From NCBI RefSeq assembly GCF_000250655.1, contig NC_016935.1, positions 700,001-764,000 of the forward strand: a stretch of 64,000 nt of DNA, in the 5' to 3' direction. The notes under the pieces were generated by a model that was given only the letters and a program-made list of their open reading frames with translations, made no database searches and had not been told where the DNA came from. The position numbers and the translations under genes are program-made. The DNA comes from Paenibacillus mucilaginosus 3016. GTDB taxonomy: Bacteria; Bacillota; Bacilli; Paenibacillales; NBRC-103111. Of the stretch, positions 46,308 to 55,131 are shown piece by piece. Numbering within the stretch: position 1 is the first letter of the stretch; the number at the start of each line of letters is the position of its first letter.

Positions 46308-47072
46308 ATGCGGTTAAGAGGACGTAAGGGGATCAAGGAAGCACTGGAGGCCCAGCCGGAGCTGGTCGTACTGGAACCGGAAATGTATAAAGGGAAATGG
46401 TCCGAGGTATTCGGCAACGACAGACCGATTCACGTGGAATTCGGCATGGGCAAAGGGCGGTTCATCTCCCAGCTCAGCGCCTTGAACCCGGAGATCAATT
46501 ACATAGGCGTCGACATGTACGACGAACTGATCCGAAGGGGCAGCGAAAAAGCTAAGGAATCGCGCGAGGAACACGGCGGAGATCTCAGCAACCTTCGGTT
46601 GGTCCGGTTTAACATAGAGCATATCGAGAACATGTTCGAGGCCGGCGAGATTGAGCGGATCTATCTCAATTTCAGCGATCCGTGGCCGAAGAAGCGCCAT
46701 GCCAGACGCCGATTGACCCATGCCGGCTTTGTGAACAAATACCGGGTGATCCTGAACGAGCGGGGAGAGATTCATTTTAAGACGGACTCGCGTTCCTTGT
46801 TTGAATTCTCTTTGAATTCCTTCTGCGATCTCGGTATCCGGCTGCGTAACATCTCTCTGGACTTGCATGCCGAAGGGCTGCGGACGGACCTCGTGATGAC
46901 CGAGTATGAGACCAAGTTCTCTGGCAAAGGAATGCCGATCTTCCGCCTTGAGGCGGTCATCGGCCAGCAGGCGCTGGACCAGCATCTGGATTCTCTGCAG
47001 CGGCGCGAACGGGAAGAAGCGGATGAAGCCGCCCGCAGGGGCACCGACGACGAGCAGAACGACGAAGAATAA
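46308..47072 (+). CDS. trmB: tRNA (guanine-N7-)-methyltransferase
   Basis: TrmB makes m7G46 in tRNA using SAM. The 254-residue product starts MRLRGRKGIKEALEAQPELV and has the family motifs VEFGMGKGRFISQLS (SAM binding), IYLNFSDPWPKKRHARRRL and FKTDSRSLFEFS. The C-terminus has a charged extension (REREEADEAARRGTDDEQND) beyond the usual end. The ATG follows ctggaggagcaattca. It is monocistronic. Confidence 0.96.
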   Translation: MRLRGRKGIKEALEAQPELVVLEPEMYKGKWSEVFGNDRPIHVEFGMGKGRFISQLSALNPEINYIGVDMYDELIRRGSEKAKESREEHGGDLSNLRLVRFNIEHIENMFEAGEIERIYLNFSDPWPKKRHARRRLTHAGFVNKYRVILNERGEIHFKTDSRSLFEFSLNSFCDLGIRLRNISLDLHAEGLRTDLVMTEYETKFSGKGMPIFRLEAVIGQQALDQHLDSLQRREREEADEAARRGTDDEQNDEE

Positions 47073-47114
47073 GCCGCGTCGGTCTGCCGCGTGCGAGCGG
47101 ATAGATTCAAAGTA

Positions 47115-47154
47115 CAAGCCCCCGTCTTTCCTATTGGGAAGGGCGGGGGCTTTT
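47115..47154 (+). terminator. Terminator after trmB
   Basis: aagcccccgtc and gcgggggctt form a strong stem, followed by tttgc. It is also usable by the minus-strand gene that ends at 47174. Confidence 0.85.
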
Positions 47155-47173
47155 GCTGTGCAGCCTGGGGGAC

Positions 47174-48295
47174 TCAGGGCACCATCTCCATAATGGCCTG
47201 TGAGCACAGGGAAGGGGAATAGGCGGCCCCGCCGGCGGCTGACCGCGACGACCTGGCTTGCTCGATCTCGGGGTAATGGTCGATGAGCTGCCGGAACCAG
47301 AGGTCGACGGTCTCGGCCGACCGGATCGCTTCGCCGAAGCCCATCTGCGTGAAGTATTGAAGATTGCGCTCTTCCTGTCCGGGAATCGGCTTGTGGAACA
47401 GCATCGGTATTCCCTTGGCGAGGGCTTCGGTACAGGTCATGCCGCCCGGCTTTGTGATCAGCAGGTCCGACACGTCCATCCACTGCGAGACTTCTTTGGT
47501 GAAGCCGAGCAGACGAATGTTCGGATGGCGGAAGCGCGGGTCTTCTGCGAGTTCACGGAGCGACGAGTGATTGGAGCCGAGGCAGAGAACGAGCTGGATC
47601 TGTTCCCGCCACCGGAGCAGATGATGGAGGAAATTGCGGTCCTTGAGCAGCCCCCAGCCTCCACCCATCACAAGTACGGTCGGAAGCTGCCGAAGCCCGA
47701 AACGGGCACGCAGCTCATCCCGGTTATGCGGCTGCCAGAAATTCGGGTGGACGGGAATACCGGTCACCTGAACCGCCTCGGGGGGAATGCCGAGACTCTC
47801 CAGCTTATGCTTGACTCCGGGGGTGGAGACAAGGTACGTATTGACCTCACTGCTGACCCAGGTGCCGTGCGCATCGTAATCCGTAATGACGGTGTACAGC
47901 GGCACCTCGAGCCCGAACCGTTTGAGCCGCGAGATCACGGCGCTGGGAAAAGGGTGGGTGCAGACGATGGCATCCGGCTTCAGCTGCCTGACGATCGCCG
48001 CCGTCTGGGCGTAACAGATCCGGTGAAGGGCGAGCCGGGTGAGGCGGTTCAGCGTCTTCCTGTCCTGGGATCGATAGACCAGGCCGTAGAGCTTCGGCTG
48101 TGTCGTCACCGTCCTGCGGTAGGCGCCGATCACCAGCGGGGCGAGTGTGGGATGGAGGAAGGTGCCGAGCTCCAGGACCCGGCTCTGGATGTGCGGGGCC
48201 AGGAGGCGAAGGCTGTCGGACAGGGCATAGGCGGCCTGGGTATGGCCGGCACCGAAGCCTTCGGACAGAATCAGAATCCTCTTCTTTTTGCGCAT
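47174..48295 (-). CDS. UgtP/MGDG-synthase-like glycosyltransferase
   Basis: Predicted enzyme for glycolipid synthesis, adding sugar to diacylglycerol. The 373-residue protein starts KKKRILILSEGFGAGHTQAA, typical of the MGDG synthase fold, and contains DAIVCTHPFPSAVI, VTGIPVHPNFW and TKPGGMTCTEALAKGIPMLF (UDP-sugar site). The ATG at 48295 (MRKKKR) is preferred over the GTG at 48307 from spacing. It follows a PAP2 gene by 73 bp on the same strand, and the two fit one envelope-lipid operon. Confidence 0.88.
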   Translation of the reverse strand: MRKKKRILILSEGFGAGHTQAAYALSDSLRLLAPHIQSRVLELGTFLHPTLAPLVIGAYRRTVTTQPKLYGLVYRSQDRKTLNRLTRLALHRICYAQTAAIVRQLKPDAIVCTHPFPSAVISRLKRFGLEVPLYTVITDYDAHGTWVSSEVNTYLVSTPGVKHKLESLGIPPEAVQVTGIPVHPNFWQPHNRDELRARFGLRQLPTVLVMGGGWGLLKDRNFLHHLLRWREQIQLVLCLGSNHSSLRELAEDPRFRHPNIRLLGFTKEVSQWMDVSDLLITKPGGMTCTEALAKGIPMLFHKPIPGQEERNLQYFTQMGFGEAIRSAETVDLWFRQLIDHYPEIEQARSSRSAAGGAAYSPSLCSQAIMEMVP

Positions 48296-48367
48296 GATCC
48301 TTACCACACCTCATCTAACCGTAATAGTCATTGAGTCATGCAGCCGCAGGCCCGGCAGGCCGCGGGA

Positions 48368-48895
48368 TTAACCGATGAACGCTGCGGCCGCAAACGCGGC
48401 GCCCGTACCGATCACCGAGCCGGCCAGGCAGTCGGAAGGGTAGTGAAGTCCGAGATACATCCGCGATACGCCGACCAGTATGGCGATCGGCAGGAGCAAT
48501 GCTACGCACCAGGGAGACATCAGCATAAGCGGGACGGTCACCGAGAAGATCGCGGTGGTATGGCCCGACGGGAAGGAATGATCTTTCAGCGGATTCTTGT
48601 ATGTGATGGTATCCGGCAGAACAAGATAAGGGCGGAGCCTCGGGTATTTCTTCTTGATGACGGCTACCGGGATATGGCTTACGGCGAGCGCGATGCAGCT
48701 CTCCAGACCTGCGAGCTTCCAGGAGCCCCTTCCGAAGATGGCCATGCTCAGCGCGATCACAATCATGGCGGTTGCGCCACCCAGATGGGTAATGCCGTTA
48801 AAAAACAGATCCAGCCTCCGGTGCTGCATCCGGCGGTTCACAAAGTTGAACATCCGCCTCTCATGCCGCACCAGCCACGAAACGACGCGATCCAT
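48368..48895 (-). CDS. PAP2 family membrane phosphatase
   Basis: A 175-residue integral membrane phosphatase. The three PAP2 motifs are complete: KKKYPRLRP, PSGH and SRMYLGLHYPSD. Members dephosphorylate phosphatidate or undecaprenyl pyrophosphate. With a neighbouring UgtP-like gene, release of diacylglycerol as a glycolipid acceptor is a natural guess, but the lipid carrier role cannot be excluded. The ATG at 48895 has aaaggagg 7 bp upstream; the longer open frame to 49153 is not supported. Confidence 0.92.
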   Translation of the reverse strand: MDRVVSWLVRHERRMFNFVNRRMQHRRLDLFFNGITHLGGATAMIVIALSMAIFGRGSWKLAGLESCIALAVSHIPVAVIKKKYPRLRPYLVLPDTITYKNPLKDHSFPSGHTTAIFSVTVPLMLMSPWCVALLLPIAILVGVSRMYLGLHYPSDCLAGSVIGTGAAFAAAAFIG

Positions 48896-49326
48896 TCGAA
48901 CCCCTCCTTTGGAAAGTGGGATAAGCTCCTCTTCGGATTCATATACATTCATTGTACATAGATTTGTTATAGGAGTATCAACCGGATATGAAACCCTCGA
49001 AAGCAAAAAATTAACGCTCCCTTGACGCTCCCTTAACAATATTCCGTTACGATGGCATGGAATCCGGGCGCTACCGTGTGCCCGCATATTAATTATAGTA
49101 AGAAGGCGTTTTCGGCGTACAGGCAATAAGGAGATTTTCGTTCCCTCAGCCATGTTCTACGTGCAAAGTCTCCCTGTGTTTCATTAACTCAAAAGGACAG
49201 GAAACGAAGCACTTTCTCCGCAGCTCTTCACGATCCCAGGTGCCAAAGCGCACAGCTTCCGATGCAGTTTTGTTCACAATCTCATCACATTAGAGGTGTT
49301 TCAACAAAACTTGTGGGAGGTTAATC
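48896..49326. other. Divergent intergenic region between PAP2 and GT4 genes
   Basis: About 430 bases holding the promoters of two divergent genes. A TTGACG (49022) and an AT-rich stretch near 49047-49095 could serve GT4. A direct repeat acgctccctt occurs twice at 49011-49035. The leader of GT4 would be over 200 bases long. No gene is visible. Confidence 0.4.
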
Positions 49327-50499
49327 ATGAGAGTAGCCCTGTTTACGGATACGTTCGTGCCGGATGTGAACGGTGTGGCGAAGACGCTCGGCCGGTGGGT
49401 GAAGTATCTTGAAGCGAGGGGAGCGCAGTGCCGGGTGTTCGCGCCTCAGAGCCCTGCCGCTGCCGAAGCGGACCAGTGGATGGTAGAGCGGTTCTACAGC
49501 ATTCCATTCTCCCTGTATCCGGAATGCCGGATGGCCATTCCCAATCCCATGAACCTGAAGAAAGCGCTGAAGGCTTTCTCGCCGGACCTGATTCATCTGG
49601 CGACGCCGTTCAATCTGGGACTTGTGGGCCTTCACTATGCGAGGCGCAAAGGCATTCCCGCGGTGGCCTCTTACCACACTCATTTTGATCAATACCTTGC
49701 CTACTATAAGCTGCAGTGGATGGAGCCCATGCTGTGGAAGTACATGCTTTGGTTTCATCAGGACTGCCGCCGTATTTTTGTACCGTCCCATTCGACGATG
49801 AAGCACCTGCAGAACAAAGGGCTCAAGGAATTGGAGATTTGGTCTCGGGGGGTGGATGTCAAACGGTTCCACCCGGTGGTGAACCGGGAGGAGGTGCTCC
49901 GGACATGCAACATTCCGCCGGAGAAGTTCGTCTTGCTCTATGTGGGAAGGCTTGCTGTCGAGAAAAGCGTGGATCTGCTCTTCAGCACCTTCGATTCGCT
50001 TCCGGAACCCATCCGGAGCCGGGCCCATCTGGCGGTGGCCGGGGACGGTCCTCTGCTGCGCCCCCTTCAGGAGCAGTACGCAGCGAGAAGCGATGTGACC
50101 TTCACCGGCTTCCGGGAAGGAAAGGCCTTAAGCGACCTGTATGCCGCAGCGGATCTCTTCCTGTTCCCTTCGGCAACGGAGACGTTCGGCAACGTGGTGC
50201 TTGAAGCCATGGCATCGGGAACGCCCGTCGTCGGTGCCGATGCGGGGGGCGTCGCAGATACGGTCCGGCATGGTTCGACAGGCATACTCTGCCGTCCGGG
50301 AAGTCTATCGGATTTTGTCGAAGCGGTGGAGCGGCTGTATAATAACCCTAGTCAGCGTGCCGAGCTGGCCGGTGCGGCGAGAGCCTACAGCCTGGAGCAG
50401 TCGTGGGACTCCATATTCGACAGGTTGTATGCGAGCTGCAGGGAAGTTTTGGCGGCCGGCACCGCCCAGGAGAGCCCGAATGAGGCCCTGCCGAAGTAA
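49327..50499 (+). CDS. GT4-family glycosyltransferase
   Basis: A 390-residue GT-B enzyme related to mannosyl- and glucosyltransferases of membrane glycolipids (MgtA/PimB-like). The N-terminal acceptor part begins MRVALFTDTFVPDVNGVAKT and has HLATPFNLGLVGLHYARRKG. The donor site has SATETFGNVVLEAMASGTPV, the EX7E motif. The ATG has gtgggagg 9 bp upstream. It is divergent from the PAP2-UgtP-like pair and likely acts on the same glycolipids (inference). Confidence 0.9.
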   Translation: MRVALFTDTFVPDVNGVAKTLGRWVKYLEARGAQCRVFAPQSPAAAEADQWMVERFYSIPFSLYPECRMAIPNPMNLKKALKAFSPDLIHLATPFNLGLVGLHYARRKGIPAVASYHTHFDQYLAYYKLQWMEPMLWKYMLWFHQDCRRIFVPSHSTMKHLQNKGLKELEIWSRGVDVKRFHPVVNREEVLRTCNIPPEKFVLLYVGRLAVEKSVDLLFSTFDSLPEPIRSRAHLAVAGDGPLLRPLQEQYAARSDVTFTGFREGKALSDLYAAADLFLFPSATETFGNVVLEAMASGTPVVGADAGGVADTVRHGSTGILCRPGSLSDFVEAVERLYNNPSQRAELAGAARAYSLEQSWDSIFDRLYASCREVLAAGTAQESPNEALPK

Positions 50500-50844
50500 C
50501 GGAGGGAACGTCCCGGATTCCCTGGAGGCTGAACTTGCGGTGTACCCCTGAGTTCCTTATGCAGAAAGTTTTTTCCAGCGGCGGCTTATAAAATGATTGA
50601 AAATCGATGAAAATAAGACGTAAAAAGCTGGATGCCGGAGCGTCCGAGGGGAATAACGGCCAATTTTGCCTGAAAAGCCCCGCTTTGAGGGCTGGAAGGT
50701 CTCTGAAGCTTTTGACAAATGCATGCAAAGAGAGGAAAATCATATTCGGCGACCCTCGCAGCGGGGGATTCCCTATCGAAATGGATGTAAAGGCGCTATC
50801 AAAAAAAGACATAAGGGGTACATACAAAAAAAGGGGGATGTTGC
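50500..50844. other. Gap before the GT2 gene
   Basis: About 345 bases with no supported gene. A TTGACA (50713-50718) and GAAAAT (50736-50741) at 17-base spacing may be the promoter of the GT2 gene. Two A-rich runs follow. Confidence 0.4.
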
Positions 50845-52080
50845 ATGTTAGACAGTTTACTGTTAGGCCTGCAGATTGTGCTGGCTTGCATCGGGGCCTA
50901 TCAGCTGGTTCTGACGTTTTTCGGCTGGTATCGCCGCAGAAACCGGGCCGAACACGCTCCGCAAAAGTCGTTTGCCGTATTGGTCGCCGCTCACAACGAG
51001 GAGCAGGTGGTTGGAGCGCTGATTGAGAATCTCAAAAACCTTGACTATCCGAAAGAGCTTTATGATATATTCGTCATCTGCGACAATTGTACGGACCAGA
51101 CGGCTCAGATCGCCAGGGATGCCGGCGTGCATGCCTGCGAGCGCCACAATCCGCAGCTTCGCGGTAAGGGCTTTGCCATCGAGTGGATGCTGAAGGAGCT
51201 TTGGAAGATGCCCCGCCAGTATGACGCGGTGGTCATGTTCGACGCCGACAACCTTGTCAATCCGGACTATCTGAGTCATATGAACAACGATCTGTGCAAC
51301 GGTTCCCGGGTTATCCAGGCGTATCTCGATACGAAGAATCCTCATGATTCCTGGATTACGGCCGCTTACGCGATCACGTACTGGTACTGCAACCGTCTGT
51401 GGCAGCTGCCCCGTACGAACCTCGGCCTCGCCAATTATCTCGGCGGGACGGGCATGTGCTTTGAGACCAACCTGCTCAAGGAGATCGGCTGGGGGGCGAC
51501 AAGCCTGGTCGAAGACCTGGAGTTCACGATGCGCTGCGTAATGCGGGGCATTAACCCGACCTTCAACTACGATGCGAAGGTGTATGACGAGAAGCCGCTG
51601 ACCTTCAAGGCTTCGGCTCGCCAGCGCCTGCGCTGGATGCAGGGTCACTTCGATGTCGCCAGACGCTACTTTTTCCCGCTGTTCTGGAGAGGGATCAAAG
51701 AAGGTAGCTGGGCGAAAATCGATACGGCCGTCTACGCGCTGAACGTTTACAACCTGTTCATCGGTTCGATCGTTACGGTCATCCTCTGGATCAATACCGT
51801 TCTTCCGAATGTGGAGAAGTTCCCGTCTTTGTACGAGATGGCGCCTTATGCGTTCGGTATTTTCTCTGTTCTTACTTACGCCCAGTTCCTGGTCGCGCTC
51901 GTTCTTGAGAAGGCGCCGCTCAAAACTTACAAGTACCTCTTCGCATTCCCGGTTTATCTGCTGTCCTGGTGGCCGATTACGTTCTATGCTTTCTTCACCC
52001 AGAACAACAAGCAGTGGAGCCATACCGAGCATACCCGCGTCATCCGTCTGGAAGAGATGCAGAGCAAGCAGGCTTCCTAA
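50845..52080 (+). CDS. Membrane GT2 glycosyltransferase (processive type)
   Basis: A 411-residue membrane enzyme. One helix at the N-terminus (LLLGLQIVLACIGAYQLVLT), then a GT-A domain: FAVLVAAHNEEQVVGALIEN, VVMFDADNL (metal-binding DxD), GTGMCF, VEDLEFTMR and the acceptor motif RQRLRWMQGH (QxxRW-like). Three to four C-terminal helices follow. Such enzymes build or export polysaccharide or glycolipid chains. The ATG at 50845 follows aaagggggatgttgc. It is monocistronic; the infC promoter begins 8 bp after the stop. Confidence 0.9.
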   Translation: MLDSLLLGLQIVLACIGAYQLVLTFFGWYRRRNRAEHAPQKSFAVLVAAHNEEQVVGALIENLKNLDYPKELYDIFVICDNCTDQTAQIARDAGVHACERHNPQLRGKGFAIEWMLKELWKMPRQYDAVVMFDADNLVNPDYLSHMNNDLCNGSRVIQAYLDTKNPHDSWITAAYAITYWYCNRLWQLPRTNLGLANYLGGTGMCFETNLLKEIGWGATSLVEDLEFTMRCVMRGINPTFNYDAKVYDEKPLTFKASARQRLRWMQGHFDVARRYFFPLFWRGIKEGSWAKIDTAVYALNVYNLFIGSIVTVILWINTVLPNVEKFPSLYEMAPYAFGIFSVLTYAQFLVALVLEKAPLKTYKYLFAFPVYLLSWWPITFYAFFTQNNKQWSHTEHTRVIRLEEMQSKQAS

Positions 52081-52087
52081 AATCAGG

Positions 52088-52117
52088 TTGACATCGATTG
52101 GTTCAGTGTGATATATT
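52088..52117 (+). promoter_or_regulatory. Promoter of infC-rpmI-rplT
   Basis: TTGACA (52088-52093) and TATATT (52112-52117) at 18-base spacing, about 190 bp upstream of infC, leaving room for the leader. Confidence 0.7.
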
Positions 52118-52129
52118 GTTTTGGTGCGA

Positions 52130-52290
52130 AAGAAGAAGCGCCCGCTTCTCACCTGTCCGACCCCGGTTGGCTGGTTATGTTAGAGTGACCTTGAACAGTC
52201 TGTCTGCTATTGTTTGTGCCGGACAGCGATCACTTGAAACCAAACCGACGTGGGCGTACCAAGCGCCCACGTCTTTTTTTATAATCCCTT
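52130..52290 (+). promoter_or_regulatory. L20-type attenuation leader of infC
   Basis: In Bacillus the infC-rpmI-rplT leader is bound by free ribosomal protein L20, which causes premature termination. Here a leader of the same position ends in a strong terminator at 52247-52280 (gacgtgggcg/cgcccacgtc then eight T), directly before the infC ribosome binding site. Upstream bases (ggacagcgatcac etc.) could form the L20-binding structure; I could not fold it. The role is by analogy. Confidence 0.65.
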
Positions 52291-52306
52291 TTGGAGGTGG
52301 CAGGTT

Positions 52307-52822
52307 ATCAGTACAGAGCACATGATTAACGAAGAAATTCGGGCGAGAGAAGTTCGTATGATTGGTGCGGACGGAGAGCAGCTGGGCATCATGCCGATTC
52401 GCGAAGCGCTTCAAATGGCGCAGGACTTGAATCTGGACCTGGTGAACGTGGCTCCTACGGCCAAACCACCGGTATGCCGGGTGATGGACTACGGGAAGTT
52501 CCGCTATGAAACGCAGAAGAAAGAGAAGGAAGCCCGTAAGAACCAGAAGATCGTCGACCTGAAGGAAATCCGTCTGAGTGCAACGATCGACGAGCACGAC
52601 TTCCAGACGAAGCTGCGCAATGTCGAGAAGTTCCTGAGCGATGGTGACAAGGTCAAGCTGTCGGTCCGTTTCCGCGGCCGGGAAATTGCCCATGCATCCA
52701 TCGGTCAGAAGGTTCTGGAACGTATGGCAGCCACAGTGGAAGAACTCTGCGTAGTAGAGCGCAGACCGAAGCTCGAAGGACGCAGCATGATCATGATTCT
52801 GGCTCCGAAGCAACAGCAGTAG
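52307..52822 (+). CDS. infC: Translation initiation factor IF-3
   Basis: IF-3 binds the 30S subunit and checks start codons. The product (ISTEHMINEEIRAREVRMIG ... VAPTAKPPVCRVMDYGKFRY ... SVRFRGREIAHASIGQKVLE) is complete at about 171 residues. No normal start codon fits: ggaggtgg at 52293-52300 is followed by GTT (52304) and ATC (52307), while the first ATG (52322) is 24 bases away. An AUC or similar start that IF-3 itself selects against gives autoregulation, as with the AUU of E. coli and B. subtilis. I give 52307 as the start; 52304 is possible. Confidence 0.92.
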   Translation: MSTEHMINEEIRAREVRMIGADGEQLGIMPIREALQMAQDLNLDLVNVAPTAKPPVCRVMDYGKFRYETQKKEKEARKNQKIVDLKEIRLSATIDEHDFQTKLRNVEKFLSDGDKVKLSVRFRGREIAHASIGQKVLERMAATVEELCVVERRPKLEGRSMIMILAPKQQQ

Positions 52823-52853
52823 CATTTACTTATTCTTTAAGGAGGAACACCCC

Positions 52854-53051
52854 ATGCCTAAGATGAAGACCCACAGCAGCTTGAAAGACCGTTTCAAAAT
52901 TACCGGTACCGGTAAAGTAAAACGCTATAAAGCGTACAAAAACCACCTGCTGTCCGGCAAGTCCGGCCGTCAGAAGCGCGTACTGGGTACGAACCCGGTT
53001 ATGGCTCCCGGCGATGTAAGACGCCTGAAGCAGCAGCTCGGCAACATCTAA
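52854..53051 (+). CDS. rpmI: 50S ribosomal protein L35
   Basis: The 65-residue protein starts MPKMKTHSSLKDRFKITGTG and ends in LKQQLGNI, the normal L35 length and ends. It has aaggagg 9 bp before the ATG and lies between infC and rplT, the conserved order. Confidence 0.98.
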   Translation: MPKMKTHSSLKDRFKITGTGKVKRYKAYKNHLLSGKSGRQKRVLGTNPVMAPGDVRRLKQQLGNI

Positions 53052-53112
53052 TTCATATCCGCTTTACGTTTGCACGTTTTAGATACTTAGACCACTTTGG
53101 AGGTAGAATTTC

Positions 53113-53472
53113 ATGGCAAGAGTGAAAGGCGGTTTCATCCGCACGCGTCGTCGCAAGAAGATCCTGAAACTTGCAAAAGGTTACTTCGGTTCCAAACATA
53201 GATTATTTAAAACAGCTAAAGAACAGGTTATGAAATCCCTGGTCTACGCATACCGTGACCGCCGTCAGAACAAGCGTGACTTCCGCAGACTGTGGATCGT
53301 GCGGATCAACGCGGCTGCTCGTCAGAACGGCCTGTCCTACAGCAAGCTGATGCACGGCCTGAAGCTGGCTGAAGTACAAGTAAACCGCAAGATGCTCGCT
53401 GACCTCGCAGTCAACGACATCACGGCGTTCAACTCCCTCGCTGATACGGCGAAGCAAAAGCTGAACGCTTAA
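53113..53472 (+). CDS. rplT: 50S ribosomal protein L20
   Basis: The 119-residue protein ([52 protein letters not shown]) is a full L20. Besides its ribosomal role L20 represses the operon through the infC leader in Bacillus. ttggaggtag lies upstream of the ATG. Confidence 0.98.
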   Translation: MARVKGGFIRTRRRKKILKLAKGYFGSKHRLFKTAKEQVMKSLVYAYRDRRQNKRDFRRLWIVRINAAARQNGLSYSKLMHGLKLAEVQVNRKMLADLAVNDITAFNSLADTAKQKLNA

Positions 53473-53485
53473 TTTCAGCTCAGAA

Positions 53486-53536
53486 CAATCCCCCGCAGAG
53501 GTGCTCCCGAGAGTGCCGGATGCGGGGGATTTTTTG
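53486..53536 (+). terminator. Terminator of the infC operon
   Basis: aatcccccgca and tgcgggggatt form a stem followed by a run of T, 14 bp after the rplT stop. Confidence 0.9.
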
Positions 53537-53553
53537 CGTTCGGGAAGGGGGCG

Positions 53554-53690
53554 AAAGCCGTCGTGCCCGCAGACGAGGAGGGAGCCACAGGATGGAGAAA
53601 GCCGTGGGTGCGCGCAGACGAAGAAGGATCCGCAGGATGGAGAAAAAGCCGTCGTGCGTGCAGACGAAGAAGGATCATCAGAATGGGCTT
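53554..53690. repeat. Three imperfect tandem repeats of 44-47 bp
   Basis: Copies begin at about 53554, 53598 and 53645. Each reads aaagccgt-gtgc-gcagacgaagaagga-ccacaggatggaga with small changes. Translation in one direction gives a repeated short peptide, but no ribosome binding site or family supports a gene. They sit between the rplT terminator and the metallophosphoesterase genes. Confidence 0.65.
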
Positions 53691-53708
53691 GGCCCTGGCG
53701 GAACAAAC

Positions 53709-53777
53709 GGTAAAGAGCCCCTGCGGCCCGGCCGACAGGAATCTCAGGATTCGTTTCGACCGGGGCCCGCAGGGGCT
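53709..53777 (-). terminator. Terminator of the first metallophosphoesterase gene
   Basis: On the minus strand agcccctgcgg and ccgcaggggct pair around a GC-rich inner region and are followed by cttt. It lies 26 bp after the gene end. Confidence 0.7.
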
Positions 53778-53802
53778 GGGCTGCTCAGGGAGAGCTATGG
53801 TA

Positions 53803-54915
53803 TCAAGATTCCGGGGTCACGGTAAACTGGGCCTCGGGAACCCAGCTGTGGCGGTAAAAATCGCGTCCCTTGATCTGCACGCGGTCGGGATAGACCTCCA
53901 CATAGAGCCCTTCGCTTTCCTCGGGCCCGTTGATCTGGTCTCCGCCGCCCGGTTTTTCTCTCCACGTCTCTATCACGGCGGACGAATTCACCATCGTAAA
54001 TTTGTCCTGCACAAGGGTCTGCGGATGCTTCAGCTCCCAGTGGGTATGACCGGAGAACAGAATGACCTGCGGATATCCCGAGAGGATCTTCTTCAGCTCT
54101 TCATGCTGGATGACGGCACGGTTATTCGTGCAGCAGAAGTGGGTCCCCGATACGGTGTAGGGGAGGGGCTGGTGCAGGAAGACGAAGATCGGCCTGCCGG
54201 GCTCCGAGCTCTTCAGGGTGCTCTTCAGCCAGTTGAGCTGCGCATCCGACAAGTAGGCGTCTTCCCCGTTGTTCGGGTCGGACTGGCGGTACCGCTCCGA
54301 GCCCAGGAAGATGAATTGATAGCCGCTCAATACCTGGCTCGTGTAGATCTGCTCCCGGCCCGCGAACGTAAGGAAGCGGGAGATCGAAGCCTGCTCGGTC
54401 TCGCCATTCGGAAACGTGCTGCCGTTCCACTCCCGGTTTCCGTCGTACCAGGCCTTGAAGAACTCGTGATTACCGATTGAGGTGAAGATGGTATCCGGGT
54501 GAGGGTTGTCCTGCAGCAGGTCCTGGAGCTTCACGTAATCTTCCGTCAGGCCTTCGGTCAGGTCGCCGTTCAGGATCAGGGCGGCCGTGTCCGGATTGAT
54601 CGCTTCGATATCGTTCAGGGCCTGGCTCAGCTTACGGTGTGAAGCCTTGTTCCATGCCTGGACATGAACGTCGCTGAGAACGGCGAATGTAAATGACGGC
54701 TGCGCTTGAGGGATGGGCGGCGCGGGCACACCCGGTTTGCCGGCGGAAGCCGAGAGGGTCTGGACGGAGCGGGAATCCGGCTTCAGGCTCCCGGTCCCGC
54801 TGCCGGCCTGGGCAAGTATACCTGGACTATGCAGAAGAGGAGCGGCTGCAGAGGAGGCGATGAGGGCGGGCAGCAGGGAAATGGACAGCATGGTGTTTTT
54901 AAAGAAACGTCGCAA
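53803..54915 (-). CDS. Secreted metallophosphoesterase (copy 1)
   Basis: A 370-residue exported calcineurin-type phosphoesterase. Residues 1-26 are a signal peptide (MRRFFKNTMLSISLLPALIA). The two-metal site motifs are in order: FAVLSDVHVQ, LNGDLTEG, GNHEF, and GHTHWELK; FVFLHQPLPY lies between. It shares nearly all motifs with the next gene (55132-56301), including an unusual THFCCTNNRAVIQHEELKKI stretch, so the two are tandem paralogues. The ATG at 54915 follows aaggagtgat. The substrate is unknown; phosphate scavenging is possible. Confidence 0.88.
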   Translation of the reverse strand: MRRFFKNTMLSISLLPALIASSAAAPLLHSPGILAQAGSGTGSLKPDSRSVQTLSASAGKPGVPAPPIPQAQPSFTFAVLSDVHVQAWNKASHRKLSQALNDIEAINPDTAALILNGDLTEGLTEDYVKLQDLLQDNPHPDTIFTSIGNHEFFKAWYDGNREWNGSTFPNGETEQASISRFLTFAGREQIYTSQVLSGYQFIFLGSERYRQSDPNNGEDAYLSDAQLNWLKSTLKSSEPGRPIFVFLHQPLPYTVSGTHFCCTNNRAVIQHEELKKILSGYPQVILFSGHTHWELKHPQTLVQDKFTMVNSSAVIETWREKPGGGDQINGPEESEGLYVEVYPDRVQIKGRDFYRHSWVPEAQFTVTPES

Positions 54916-55065
54916 TGGGAAATCACTCCTTCTGTTGATGTTAGGATGCTTCTATCCAATAACCTTTAATCTCGGGGTAAGAATCATCCTTCGGAGAGGC
55001 CGGGCTTCAAAAGCGGCCAGGTCAGCAGGTCACTCTATGGGCATCGGACGCCGGCCTTGGCAGGA

Positions 55066-55104
55066 CAAAGAGAGAGCCGAAGGGCTGCGGCTCCTTCGGC
55101 TCTG
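55066..55104 (-). terminator. Terminator of the second metallophosphoesterase gene
   Basis: On the minus strand agagccgaagg and ccttcggctct form a stem followed by ctcttt, just after the stop at 55132. Confidence 0.75.
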
Positions 55105-55131
55105 CCTTGACATTCCACCCTGTGCCTTGCA

